From the IMG/VR virus record IMGVR_UViG_3300036945_000174, positions 1 to 63,043 of that record: DNA of 63,043 bases; one strand, 5' to 3'. The notes under the pieces were generated by a model. The model searched no databases and had not been told where the DNA came from. It was given only the letters and a program-made list of their open reading frames with translations. Origin of the DNA: a virus. The first letter of the stretch is position 1; every line of letters begins with the position of its first letter. Both the position numbers and the translations under genes were made by a program. Below are positions 47,001 to 55,908 of the stretch, piece by piece.

Positions 47001-48407
47001 CCCAGCACAGGCATTAGAATAAACTTCATGAGTAGATATAGCGTCTATAAATTCTTGACTAGTGGCTAATTCATAAACACTTCCGTAATCTCTTTGTATA
47101 TTAAATACAAGATCGTACTCAAAGCTATTCTCAGGTGCGTCAGTATATGTAGCGTCACCTGAATAAGAGTCGTGCTGTAAGTTTATATTTATTGAAATAT
47201 ATGATCCGCTAATTAATGGAACTCCTGCTAAGTCTATATTAAACTGAGAATTATTAACTGTTTTTGTAGTTGACGAATCTATAGTGTATACCGTGCCGTT
47301 AGTTAAATCAACAGGTAACTCAACAAAGCCTACGTCTTCTGATATTAAACTTAAGTCGTAGTCAATATCTATTGTATTACCATTTTCATCAGATATATTA
47401 TACCCATCAACATAGTTTCCGTACATCAACCTATTGCCCATTGTTGTTTGGGCTTTAGCTAATCTAGGAACATTATCAAAAAGACGAAGTAGTTCGCTTT
47501 CTGTTAAAGTAGTATATATTTTTTTATTTGTAAACGATATCTCTTGAGTAGTATTATCAAACCACCCCTCTTGTTTTTTATTATACTTCTCTATAACATT
47601 TATAATGTTAGAGTCAGAAAATTTAAAACAAAGATCGATACCTACTACATTTTTATCTCCAGTATTGAAATTAACATTAACCGAATTAAATATATTTTCC
47701 ATTCCTGAATTTTCGAATGTAGAATAATCTATTCCGAAATTACCAGGTTCAAAGGCTATCTCACTAAATTGAGAAATAGCACTATACTCTCCGTCCTTAT
47801 ATTTATATCTATAAGCAAAAGATATAAACTTATCAGTTATGTAATTCTCTTCGTCTGGAACGAATGCAAGTGTAATATTAGGAGCAGATGATGGAGGAGC
47901 AACTATCACAGATATATCACTCTCATCAATTTGATCTATCCCAGATATCGGTTCAGGATAATTTCTAGTTACGTTTATTTTTCTTGGAGGATTTAAGTTA
48001 TCCGTCCAGAACAATAAATTATCTATTAAGTTTATACCGGTAACTAGGTACTCTGAATTAAAGTTAAGCACATCCTCAGATACAACGTGATACTTTAATA
48101 GTTTCTTGTCAGTATTAAACGACACAACCATATCTACGGCAGGAGATGCAACAAGCCAGTATATGGTCTCGTTAGATCCATCCTCGTACGCTCCAATACA
48201 GGTAGCGTCTACAAGAGGAGATCCGTTATACTGTAAGGTAGTTAATTTTATATTACCCTTAGTATTCTCTACAGCACCTATACTATTGTTCTCGGTAGAT
48301 CCTATTCTAATATTTAACGCATCAATGTACTCCCCAGCAGGGACTACACGCTCGTCAAAATCTTTGTTCATTCTACCGGCAATGAAATTTACATCAGCGT
48401 TTGCCAT
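44043..48407 (-). CDS. Tail stabilisation / muzzle-like protein, crAss-like (1454 aa)
   Basis: The N-terminus ADVNFIAGRMNKDFDERVVPAGEYIDALNIRIGSTE is, in my recollection, diagnostic for the crAss-like stabilisation/muzzle protein that closes the tail tube. The body is large and beta-rich. The C-terminus has two Cys-rich repeats (SLDLCYDATDRIAACELC and SIDLCYDTTDSALACDCN). It follows the two ring-like proteins, the expected order. Confidence 0.85.
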   Translation of the reverse strand: MANADVNFIAGRMNKDFDERVVPAGEYIDALNIRIGSTENNSIGAVENTKGNIKLTTLQYNGSPLVDATCIGAYEDGSNETIYWLVASPAVDMVVSFNTDKKLLKYHVVSEDVLNFNSEYLVTGINLIDNLLFWTDNLNPPRKINVTRNYPEPISGIDQIDESDISVIVAPPSSAPNITLAFVPDEENYITDKFISFAYRYKYKDGEYSAISQFSEIAFEPGNFGIDYSTFENSGMENIFNSVNVNFNTGDKNVVGIDLCFKFSDSNIINVIEKYNKKQEGWFDNTTQEISFTNKKIYTTLTESELLRLFDNVPRLAKAQTTMGNRLMYGNYVDGYNISDENGNTIDIDYDLSLISEDVGFVELPVDLTNGTVYTIDSSTTKTVNNSQFNIDLAGVPLISGSYISININLQHDSYSGDATYTDAPENSFEYDLVFNIQRDYGSVYELATSQEFIDAISTHEVYSNACAGTSLTDFFNCQIITKSGWNEVGSGISNVDGSFVISAALGSDMIGIQIPALKFSFETSPGVFVYAYEYLSSAIISATFSQLGAKQSLHSNRDYEVAIVYMDEYGRSSTALVDTNNTVFVPAYNSDKKNYIRVNINSLAPSWATKYKFVVKPSKSQYQVVYSNIYFQEDSGFTWFKLEGDNRSKVQENSTLIVKADSNGVLRNLVKTKVLALEAKGKDFIEGNKNAAEKDIIEPAGLYMKLKPSNFSANYTENSFIDEGEISEGGNYANLSYPCYIDNPLFGDPGELEFMPYDVPAGSLININFKVTRSSRGDSCGERTYTFDKSFTASQDYDSLFAFITGDHIDLTSGNSTGGDATVNENEFLETIGTYTGNIPTIPGTNQYQFQQDSANGRLFFVMKSGTPNCGGVDRRVSRVFCHIQVQRAESIMVFETEAAEANGETYFEGSESFDIIDGYHQGNVVNQSISNAFATVNLNFFDCFTFGNGVESYKIGDSLTGAPFYLGSRVTAVSQEDFKEAHRYAGITYSGVYNEETNVNKLNEFNLALANFKDCEKSFGPINILHGRKKDVLTLQEDKISYVLVEKNLLSDAAGGGAITSVPEVLGTQITRIEEYGISNDAASFAAWGEDIYFTDSKRTSVINLKGGASQADALTPISQLGMNGWFRDEFKDKVNYQKIGGYDPYLKEYVLSLTDNKLPTPIDVLECGFTISQDTANGELLFNLEFGNVIGEASFDYNFENGSANVDVSYDGITVIDEVVSGSGTLTFNKTKVNPTFATVTITPEEATYVLISNCTVADPITVIRMVINSPSNEGETIHNNYNWTIDGYTSPTNIDFVLLESDGVSLYDSNTDQPSVGVIPAIGSIVKMQSEKYITDTFNFDPLANSFKYLVSNTLYTESQINTLRPLLVEATPIVNPVTGKYESSFVYNNPNGYQYLYLVWDLTNAYSLDLCYDATDRIAACELCGETPHYSIDLCYDTTDSALACDCNV

Positions 48408-48412
48408 ATATA

Positions 48413-49330
48413 TTACTTAATCCATTTATCACGACCTCTCATATTCATCAATAATCTACCAGGATGAATATTACTCAATCTTATTTTTGCGTTTCTTAGA
48501 AGGGCTGTTTTATCCTTCTTGGCTCTATTAACTACGTACTCTTGCACACCGACTTTTGAATTTAGTATAGCATACTTTATATATGCATATATAAACTCTT
48601 CAGCAAGTTTATTAATACTAACCTTGGTATCGTCACCATTCTGCATTCCGTCAGAAATATACTCTAAAATACACAACTCTCCAGCCATTCCAGAACCAAA
48701 ATTAATAACGCCAGATGCTTTATCTATTCTATACGTTGGATTTATATTAGCTGTTTCGGTATTTAAACCGTAGTTGGCTCCAATAGAATAATCGAAGTAC
48801 CAGTTTTGATCTATATTTACACCTTCTCTACCGGCATACAATCCACTTCCAGGGTACATAGTCTTTTGTTTATTTGTAACCCTATCGTAATCTAAAATAG
48901 ATGTACCCTCAAGTACATTACCATCCTGATCAAATAATACCCTACAGTTATTATCTTGCAAGTAACTATTACTATAGTTAGTTTGGATGTTTTCAGTAAG
49001 AGGTCTTAGTACTCCGTCTTTATATAAAGATATTCTAACGTAATTTACGTAGTCGTTTGGTAATATAAACTTAAGATCATCACAAATACTAATCTCTAGT
49101 ACCTTAATCTCCTTAAGAGCATCGTAGTTTATTTCTTGAATTCCTCTCTTTGCGTGGAATAAAACATTATATCTCTGTACATTGTTTATTAACTTATCAT
49201 TACCAACATACATTAGCATAAAGTTATTTACAATATCATCTAAAGATATATACTGGTACGATCCCCAGTTCTCGCTTTCAGGTACATTACCTGAATTCTC
49301 ATAGTATTGATAACCAGTTAAATATGCCAT
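48413..49330 (-). CDS. Ring / tail tubular-like protein 2 (305 aa)
   Basis: MAYLTGYQYYENSGNVPESE, YQYISLDDIVNNFMLMYVGNDK and NVLFHAKRGIQEINYDALKE match neck/ring proteins of crAss-like and other Bacteroidota podophages. The C-terminus is helical and basic (RNAKIRLSNIHPGRLLMNMR). It would form part of the dodecameric collar below the portal. Confidence 0.78.
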   Translation of the reverse strand: MAYLTGYQYYENSGNVPESENWGSYQYISLDDIVNNFMLMYVGNDKLINNVQRYNVLFHAKRGIQEINYDALKEIKVLEISICDDLKFILPNDYVNYVRISLYKDGVLRPLTENIQTNYSNSYLQDNNCRVLFDQDGNVLEGTSILDYDRVTNKQKTMYPGSGLYAGREGVNIDQNWYFDYSIGANYGLNTETANINPTYRIDKASGVINFGSGMAGELCILEYISDGMQNGDDTKVSINKLAEEFIYAYIKYAILNSKVGVQEYVVNRAKKDKTALLRNAKIRLSNIHPGRLLMNMRGRDKWIK

Positions 49331-49332
49331 TA

Positions 49333-50022
49333 TTATCCTTGAGTTTGTTGATTCTTAACTTCTTCTTGTGTCCCAAAAGTAAACACGTCTCCTTCTCTAA
49401 TAGATATACCAGCAAACTGAAGTATCTTAGCAGTCAGTAACGGTTCATCAGTTAGTGGTAATTCAAAGTCTTGATAGTCAGATGCTGATTGATCAAACAA
49501 AGGCTCTCCGCCTGACAATGAAGTATAAGTCCACTTAGGATCCTTAGGATATCTAATGTACTGAGTACTAACATTTGATGCTATAGACGTAGGATATACC
49601 TTAATACTATCTCCCTCTAAAACATAAGCAGGATATAATACTGAAGGAGCTGTTAGATTAGATGAAAGTAGATTTAGTATCTTATCTTGTGATACCCTGT
49701 CTATCTCTTTTGATCCGTATCTTACAGTATTTAAATAGTAAAAATCATTGGGTAAATTAAATACCGGACTTGAAAATGTTAGCGAAGCTGTCGAAGACAG
49801 ACTGTCAATAACCTCTTCTACGTTCTTAACTATATCTGCATATCCACTTCCAGACTGTCTAGCGTTCTGCTTTAGTATCCATGTATTGTACTGGTAGAAG
49901 TAGTCTTCAAATATATCTAACTGCGCTTGTTTAGCGTACAAGTTAAAATCATCTGGAGTAATATACCCAAAATTATTCTTGTTAGCTACAGACAATACAG
50001 TATTTCTTACTGAGTTTATCAT
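49333..50022 (-). CDS. Ring / tail tubular-like protein 1 (229 aa)
   Basis: From ATG 50022: MINSVRNTVLSVANKNNFGY, ITPDDFNLYAKQAQLDIFEDYF and LPNDFYYLNTVRYG are typical of the first ring protein of crAss-like phages. The longer start at 50085 crosses a terminator and is rejected. Preceded by its own terminator-promoter pair. Confidence 0.78.
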   Translation of the reverse strand: MINSVRNTVLSVANKNNFGYITPDDFNLYAKQAQLDIFEDYFYQYNTWILKQNARQSGSGYADIVKNVEEVIDSLSSTASLTFSSPVFNLPNDFYYLNTVRYGSKEIDRVSQDKILNLLSSNLTAPSVLYPAYVLEGDSIKVYPTSIASNVSTQYIRYPKDPKWTYTSLSGGEPLFDQSASDYQDFELPLTDEPLLTAKILQFAGISIREGDVFTFGTQEEVKNQQTQG

Positions 50023-50038
50023 TCTTAAAAACTTTTTA

Positions 50039-50046
50039 CAAAGATA
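50039..50046 (-). promoter_or_regulatory. -7 promoter box TATCTTTG for the neck-tail genes
   Basis: Minus-strand TATCTTTG directly after the T-tract of the terminator at 50054-50078, 16 nt before ATG 50022. It restarts transcription for ring, muzzle and cargo genes. Confidence 0.65.
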
Positions 50047-50078
50047 ATAAAAAAAAGCGCCCTGTAAAAGAGCGCCTT
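50047..50078 (-). terminator. Intrinsic terminator between capsid-associated and neck genes
   Basis: On the minus strand AAGGCGCTC pairs with GGGCGCTTT (9 bp, two G-U) around a TTTTACA loop, followed by a T run (50053-50047). Confidence 0.75.
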
Positions 50079-50100
50079 CAAGCATAAAAAGAAAAGTAAT

Positions 50101-50841
50101 TTACTCGATTTTATTTTCAAGTAATCTCAATACTTCAATACCTTCATCTGTCTGTAGGTAAGAAGCTAATATGTAAATATGATTTTCCCCGAAAGGTACT
50201 GTCAATAATTTTTTCTTGTTTTGTGGAAGATTAAAATAGATATCTCTACCTTTATTCTTTAACTTTAATAAGTCATACTCAAAGAATTTAGCACATGTGT
50301 TACGTAACTGCAACATTGGATCATTCAACATCTCTAAGAATGACATTGGATAATTTCTTGCATAAACAAATACGTCACGCTTTAATTCAGCAGTAGACAT
50401 TTTATCAATTTTAGATCCTAATAGAACTCTAGCTACAGCCTCTAAAGAGTCAATATCTAAGTCTCTCGCTGCAATTTGAGCGTCTAATTCATTTGTTAAC
50501 TTATCAATATCAGATGAAGCGTCCTTTTCGGTATTAACTTCTTCGAATACTTGTCCATTACCAGGATGTAGTTCTAAAAAATATTGTAAAACTGGATTTG
50601 TTTTTGAAACTTTTAAAGCTCCGTCCACAAACACAATAGGTTCTAAAATAGCGTTACCATCCTGCTCGTCTTCGAACGGGCTTCTTTGGTTAACTGCATA
50701 TCTTAATGGTCTGTTTGATTTTCCGTCGAAGTGTAGTAACGGAGATCTACGTGTGTTTCTTGATGCTAACATGTAAGATAGCGGGGTGTTTTTTTTCTTA
50801 AGTACGTACATCTTGTCTGTACTTGAAATTTGATTTGCCAT
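50101..50841 (-). CDS. Capsid-associated structural protein (246 aa)
   Basis: Begins MANQISSTDKMYVLKKKNTP, basic N-terminal arm, then helical domain (DSLEAVARVLLGSKIDKMST, DPMLQLRNTCAKFFEYDLLK). Lies immediately downstream of the major capsid gene behind a terminator and before the neck genes. Could be a head-completion or internal head protein; no family named. Confidence 0.65.
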   Translation of the reverse strand: MANQISSTDKMYVLKKKNTPLSYMLASRNTRRSPLLHFDGKSNRPLRYAVNQRSPFEDEQDGNAILEPIVFVDGALKVSKTNPVLQYFLELHPGNGQVFEEVNTEKDASSDIDKLTNELDAQIAARDLDIDSLEAVARVLLGSKIDKMSTAELKRDVFVYARNYPMSFLEMLNDPMLQLRNTCAKFFEYDLLKLKNKGRDIYFNLPQNKKKLLTVPFGENHIYILASYLQTDEGIEVLRLLENKIE

Positions 50842-50860
50842 TTGATAAGATTTTAAATTT

Positions 50861-50892
50861 AAAAAAAATAACCAGGGCTGTTACACCCTGGT
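50861..50892 (-). terminator. Terminator after the major capsid gene
   Basis: Perfect 7-bp stem ACCAGGG/CCCTGGT with 8-nt loop, then TATTTTTTTT on the minus strand. Probably attenuates downstream expression relative to the capsid protein. Confidence 0.88.
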
Positions 50893-50909
50893 ATATTGTT
50901 AACTATTTT

Positions 50910-52310
50910 CTAGTTCTCGAACAAGAAGAAGTTGTTAGCACCTAAAGTACATAAAGCTCTTTCTGACAAGAAGTGAACTTCCATAGCATCTAAGCTAGAA
51001 GTTTGTGCTCCACCAGCAGAACCAGTAATCCAAGTTTTGTAACGTCTGTCTTCAGTTTCAGAAGCTCTATAACGAACGTGTAAGAATGGACGTTTAGCGT
51101 TTTTACCAAGTACTTGATCGTAAACAGTAGTAGATCCAGCAGGAACTAATACACCATTGATAGCACCTCCAACAACTCCACCTCTAAGTGTAGCGTCGTT
51201 TAGGTATTTCCAGTCAGTTTTGTAGAAATCGTAACCTCTACGGAATCCTGTAAATCCTAAGTTTAATGCCATTTCTTTATCGTTGTCGAACAATCCGTAA
51301 GATGTTCCACCAGCTCCGTAAGAGTTTTGAGCAGCCAACATATCGTCAATATCAAAAGAGAACTGACGGTTGATGAACAATACATTCTCTTCGATAGCTC
51401 CTTGCTTATCTAAACGTTGGATGATAGCATCAAAATCAGATAAAGCAGTTGGGTTACCACCTGACCATACGTTACCTCTTTGTCCTACAGCGTAGAATAA
51501 ACCTTCTGATCCTTTATTTCCAAAAGCAGTATTAGCTACAGCTCCAGAGTTAGCCTCAGCAGGAACAGCTTCGATCATAGACATTTCTAAGTAATCTTCG
51601 AAACGCAAACGAGTTTCGTGCTCAGATTTAATGTACCATAAGTATCCAGTAGCTCCGTTTTCAGTAGTTACTTCAACCCATCCGATTTGAGCCATGTCAG
51701 AACCAGAAACAGCGTACTTCTCTTTGATGATGATTGGGCTGTTTTCGAAGATGTCGTCTTGAGCCTCTAAAGATTCAGTTTGACCTTCAGTTCCTTTTTT
51801 GAATTCAGAACCATAAACGAAAGCAGTTACTGTAGCAGTAGCAGCGAAAGACTGTCCAGCAGCCTCGTAGTAAGCTACGTCAAAAGTACCAGCAGCATAA
51901 TCAACAGAAGTAATGATAGCTTTGTTTGAGTTAGCAGCAGCAGCGTTATCTGATAAGAAAACTGTTTGCCCTGGTTTGAAAGCGATAGATCCTGTTAAAG
52001 TATCATCAACTGTAATTGTAGCAGTATCTCCACCTACAGCTGCATCAGAAGAACAGTCAATGTATTTAGTGTGAAGACGACCTTGTTCTGCCCATTTGAT
52101 AAGGTCTGAGTTAGACGGCATCTCAGCTCCTACTGCTCTTAAGAAAGATGCAACAGAACGATTTCCGTAACGCTCGAATTCTTTCTCATAAGTATCAGGA
52201 AGATACTGATTCAAGAAGTCGAAATTTGTGATGTAGTTAGTGCTTAATGTTTGTCTTGTAGCACTAGGTTGTAATGCAAACCCTGGGGTTGCTTGTACTG
52301 ATCCAGCCAT
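50910..52310 (-). CDS. Major capsid protein, crAss-like HK97 fold (466 aa)
   Basis: YEKEFERYGNRSVASFLRAVGAEMPSNSDLIKWAEQGRLH near residues 40-80 matches the conserved N-terminal region of crAss-like capsid proteins. An inserted beta domain (TATITVDDTLTGSIAFKPGQ) follows. The GC content is higher and codon usage appears biased toward frequent codons, as expected for the most expressed gene. Flanked by the scaffold-like gene upstream and a strong terminator downstream. Confidence 0.88.
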   Translation of the reverse strand: MAGSVQATPGFALQPSATRQTLSTNYITNFDFLNQYLPDTYEKEFERYGNRSVASFLRAVGAEMPSNSDLIKWAEQGRLHTKYIDCSSDAAVGGDTATITVDDTLTGSIAFKPGQTVFLSDNAAAANSNKAIITSVDYAAGTFDVAYYEAAGQSFAATATVTAFVYGSEFKKGTEGQTESLEAQDDIFENSPIIIKEKYAVSGSDMAQIGWVEVTTENGATGYLWYIKSEHETRLRFEDYLEMSMIEAVPAEANSGAVANTAFGNKGSEGLFYAVGQRGNVWSGGNPTALSDFDAIIQRLDKQGAIEENVLFINRQFSFDIDDMLAAQNSYGAGGTSYGLFDNDKEMALNLGFTGFRRGYDFYKTDWKYLNDATLRGGVVGGAINGVLVPAGSTTVYDQVLGKNAKRPFLHVRYRASETEDRRYKTWITGSAGGAQTSSLDAMEVHFLSERALCTLGANNFFLFEN

Positions 52311-52329
52311 TTTGTTTTAGTTTTGTTTG

Positions 52330-53430
52330 TTATTTTTTATTACTTTTTATTCTTAGTCCTCTTCCGCTATCTCCATCAGATGCAACAACTTTAAATCCAG
52401 ACTGAGCAATTGATTGAGGAGAATTTCTCATCTCCATATCAATATTCTTAATTCTTTTGGTGTTATCTAATAACGCCTCTGCTCTACCTTGTTCGTAAAA
52501 GAACTTAGCAACTTTTTCTGGATTCATAGCGGCAGCTAATGAACGATGATAACCAACGTGGTCTGAAATCAATCCATTCTCATCTAAATACTTAGATATA
52601 AAATTGGTAACATCAGATTGTGCTCTCTTAGTCTCTGTAACGTCTCCTGGTAAAAACTTAATTGTCTTATCTCCTACATTGAAATCAAAACCTTTGAATT
52701 CATCAGAGAAAAGTTCTTCAGTCTTCTTTTGAAAGTATTGAGACTTTCTAAGATTCTCTTCTTGTTGATTACTGGAATCTTGAACATATTTCTTGTAAGC
52801 CTCGTAAGCTTCTTTTTCGTCATCAGAAACAGAACTACCTTTTGACTCAAGAGGCGTCTTATATGTTTCCTTATACTCATCAAAAAACTTCTTAGCTTTA
52901 GCAAGCTCTTTTTTCTTAGCGATTTCCTTTTTCTTGATGTCCTTTGGATCATCAAACTCTTCATCGTAAGCAAACTTATCTTCGATCATATATTGAATAT
53001 CATCTCTGTCTAAGTCCTCTTCTGTTTGAGAGTAGTACTCAACTAATAAATCATCCGGATCCATGTCGTCAAAGTTTCTGTTTAGTTTAACAAAATCTTC
53101 AATTCCACGTCCAGTTTCCTTTTTGTATTTAAAATACGCAGCTACGTCCTCTGGTAAGTCCTCTTTCTTCTCTTCTCTCTCTGAGATAAGATCATTAATA
53201 GAGTTTACTTCCTTTCCGTATCTGTTTTTAATATATGAAAGAACGTCATTATCTTCTAGCTCTGCCCTTGATGGCTCTGCTGGTAATTCTACTTCAGGTT
53301 CGTTTTGAACTTCTACATGCTCTGGTTCAGCAATACTCTCCTCATGCTTATCCAATAACTCTTGTTCAACTTCCTGTACTGATTTTTGCTCGGCGACACC
53401 TAGGTCCCTTACAGTAAAAGTGTTTTCCAT
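52330..53430 (-). CDS. Scaffold-like acidic protein (366 aa)
   Basis: Glu/Asp/Lys-rich helical protein (EQKSVQEVEQELLDKHEESI; EVELPAEPSRAELEDNDVLS) with long coiled coil and a basic C-terminus (GDSGRGLRIKSNKK), typical of phage scaffolding proteins, which interact with capsid through the C-terminal basic end. Located between portal and major capsid genes, the classical scaffold position. Confidence 0.75.
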   Translation of the reverse strand: MENTFTVRDLGVAEQKSVQEVEQELLDKHEESIAEPEHVEVQNEPEVELPAEPSRAELEDNDVLSYIKNRYGKEVNSINDLISEREEKKEDLPEDVAAYFKYKKETGRGIEDFVKLNRNFDDMDPDDLLVEYYSQTEEDLDRDDIQYMIEDKFAYDEEFDDPKDIKKKEIAKKKELAKAKKFFDEYKETYKTPLESKGSSVSDDEKEAYEAYKKYVQDSSNQQEENLRKSQYFQKKTEELFSDEFKGFDFNVGDKTIKFLPGDVTETKRAQSDVTNFISKYLDENGLISDHVGYHRSLAAAMNPEKVAKFFYEQGRAEALLDNTKRIKNIDMEMRNSPQSIAQSGFKVVASDGDSGRGLRIKSNKK

Positions 53431-53446
53431 TTGATTTAATTTTTTG

Positions 53447-53454
53447 CAAAGTTA
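53447..53454 (-). promoter_or_regulatory. -7 promoter box TAACTTTG for scaffold-capsid genes
   Basis: Minus-strand TAACTTTG, 16 nt before ATG 53430, in the short gap after the portal gene. It would boost scaffold and capsid expression above portal and terminase. Confidence 0.65.
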
Positions 53455-53472
53455 CTTAATTATAATTTTATA

Positions 53473-55908
53473 CTATCTAGGCTCGAATTCAGCTAGGTCA
53501 AACCCATCTAAACTGTCCTCTGTAGACTCAAAGTTCATTGGAGGAAGATTATTTTTTCGTTGATCAATTAGTTTAGACTGCTGTGTGTTTTGTAGACTTA
53601 TACGTTTGTCTTTAGCTTCTTCTTTTAATTGCTCTTTTGTTTTGGTAGTTTCGAATTCAGCTCCTTTAAGTTGCATCTGCATTTGGAATTCCATCTGCAT
53701 AAGCTCCATCTTTAATTGAGCCTCGCTCTTCATCTTTTCTATTTCATAGGCAACCTCTGCCTGCTTAATCTGCATTTTTGACTGAGTCTCAGCCTGTATA
53801 TTTTGCATTGCAGTCTGAGCTGCCATTTGTTGTGACTGCATTTGGATCTGACCTTGCATTTGTTGCTTAGCCTGCTCGTTCTTTTGCAGTTGCTCTTCCT
53901 TCTTCTTTCTCTTAAGTTTAAGCAACTGATTAGCTAGTTTAAGATTTCTCATCTCTCTAATATCAATCGCATCCTCTAAGTAAATAGAGTCACGAGATAA
54001 TGCCAAACTAATATTCTGTTCTAATTGAGCTTTTTCTTCTTCGTCTGGCGATACCTCGATAAAGATACCAAAGTCATAAATATATAAGTCCTTAATTTCG
54101 TCCAGTATACCTACGTTGTATTTACCAATTTGATTGATAAATTCTTCTTTAAAGTCAGAGTATTCTAAAATATCAGCTACTCTATATGAGATGGCTTCAG
54201 CTAATGATTTAGTAACAAATAAGCTAGACTCTAGTATATGTCTTGTAGCTGTATTAGAATTAAGAGCGGCTAACTTCTGAACACCAACTAATGAGTTAGG
54301 GTCAGGATTTGATCCGTCTCTTGCCTCATTAAGTCCTGTAACATCTCTAATCATACTTAGATAGTGATTATAACTACCTACTAAACTAGCTATTTTACCT
54401 TGTCCACTATTAGAGTTAAGCTCTTGAATTGGAACCCTAGCGTTATTGAATTCTCCATCTCCTGTGTAACTTCTACCAATTACACTACCTGTCTGGAAGT
54501 ATAATCTTAAAGCATCTTCAGGATTGTATGCTGCTCCGTTACCTAAGTCAACCTCGTTTAGTCCGTCAGCGTCAATAAATACACCGTCAGGAACTACCTT
54601 AGCAATAACTTGTTGTAACTTCAAGTGTGTCATCTGAATTAAATCAGCAAAAGGAATCATTCTCTTAACAAGAGACTCTATATTTCCTTTATACATTCTT
54701 GGAGCAACCGCTACGTAATTAGGTATAGCGTGCTGTGAAGCTGATTTAGGTCTAACCATGTTACGAGACAACTCCCACTTCAACATGATATTAGTACCCA
54801 TAACCATTACACCGTCATACCAAACATCGATAGTCTTCTCTATTTTTTCAAAACGACCCTCTTCCATCATCTCTTGTGGAGGATTGAATGTATCGTCTTT
54901 TTCTATCATTTTAAAACTTCCGTCTTCAAGTATCTTTTTCTTATATACTATCTTCTTGGTTGTCTTATAGTTTACATATAATAAAGTAGCCGTATCATTA
55001 CTGAATAAGCTATTATTATAAAATTGAGCCGAATTATAATAATCATACCACGACTGACTGTACTTAGAAATTTCTTCTAAATCTTCATTGGTAAGTGTAG
55101 GATCTATTTTAACAAGTTCTGTAATCGGAACAGTCTTAATTTCCCCCCAATAAAAACAGTCCTTAAAGTAAGGATCCTCTGTGTAGCTATACACTACATT
55201 AGCCGGATCAACATACTCTATTCTTACTCCGTCACCAGGAAGGAACATGTGCTTAGCCATACCGATACCAATTGTAGCGATATCGTAGTCTACTCTCTTT
55301 CTAGTTTCGTTATATTTATTTTCGTCAAGTACAGTATTAATAGCCTCTTCTTCGGCTATCTCAATAGCAGGCTTGTACTTAAGCTGCATATATAATGAAA
55401 GCTCCTCGTCATTCTCAGGTAAGTCATCAGGATTAGTATCAAATGCATTAACACCAAACTGCTCCTTAACTTGAAGTAACATGTCCTTAGATACCATATC
55501 AGCCTGTATCATGTCCTGATACTTAGATCTCTTGTCCATAGACATGGCGTCCTGAGCGTAGGCCTTAGGCTTAAATAATCTATCGTTCATTCCGTTAACA
55601 ACGATGTCAACGAACTTAGGTATAATAGGTACCGGAGTAAAGTCAAGGTTAGTATGAGACAAGTCACCATCAACGGCTATCTGGTCCTTATACTTACCTA
55701 TAGACTGCTCACCCCTTGCGTATAATCTTAGTTTATGGAAGTTACCCCACTGATCATAGAATCTTGAGTTATTCCCGTCCTTTCTAAACCACTCGTACTG
55801 AATACTTTGTGATATCTGCAATCCATACTCAAAGGTTTCCTTTTCCCTGTCTGAAGCAAACTGGTTTGGAAAAGCAGTTGCAGGTATATTTATTTTTACG
55901 TCTTTCAT
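53473..55908 (-). CDS. Portal protein (811 aa)
   Basis: Second gene after the large terminase. Seen: FRKDGNNSRFYDQWGNFHKLRLYARGEQ, a long beta/alpha crown-stem section including LTHLKLQQVIAKVVPDGVF and VTGLNEARDGSNPDPNSLVG (portal-type loop), and a Gln/Lys/Glu coiled barrel (~650-770). Length and order agree with crAss-like portals. It forms the dodecameric DNA gate of the head. Confidence 0.85.
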   Translation of the reverse strand: MKDVKINIPATAFPNQFASDREKETFEYGLQISQSIQYEWFRKDGNNSRFYDQWGNFHKLRLYARGEQSIGKYKDQIAVDGDLSHTNLDFTPVPIIPKFVDIVVNGMNDRLFKPKAYAQDAMSMDKRSKYQDMIQADMVSKDMLLQVKEQFGVNAFDTNPDDLPENDEELSLYMQLKYKPAIEIAEEEAINTVLDENKYNETRKRVDYDIATIGIGMAKHMFLPGDGVRIEYVDPANVVYSYTEDPYFKDCFYWGEIKTVPITELVKIDPTLTNEDLEEISKYSQSWYDYYNSAQFYNNSLFSNDTATLLYVNYKTTKKIVYKKKILEDGSFKMIEKDDTFNPPQEMMEEGRFEKIEKTIDVWYDGVMVMGTNIMLKWELSRNMVRPKSASQHAIPNYVAVAPRMYKGNIESLVKRMIPFADLIQMTHLKLQQVIAKVVPDGVFIDADGLNEVDLGNGAAYNPEDALRLYFQTGSVIGRSYTGDGEFNNARVPIQELNSNSGQGKIASLVGSYNHYLSMIRDVTGLNEARDGSNPDPNSLVGVQKLAALNSNTATRHILESSLFVTKSLAEAISYRVADILEYSDFKEEFINQIGKYNVGILDEIKDLYIYDFGIFIEVSPDEEEKAQLEQNISLALSRDSIYLEDAIDIREMRNLKLANQLLKLKRKKKEEQLQKNEQAKQQMQGQIQMQSQQMAAQTAMQNIQAETQSKMQIKQAEVAYEIEKMKSEAQLKMELMQMEFQMQMQLKGAEFETTKTKEQLKEEAKDKRISLQNTQQSKLIDQRKNNLPPMNFESTEDSLDGFDLAEFEPR

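Noticed and set aside
50023-50085. Longer start for ring protein 1
   Set aside because: It would run through a terminator and the -7 box. The family-like N-terminus begins at 50022.
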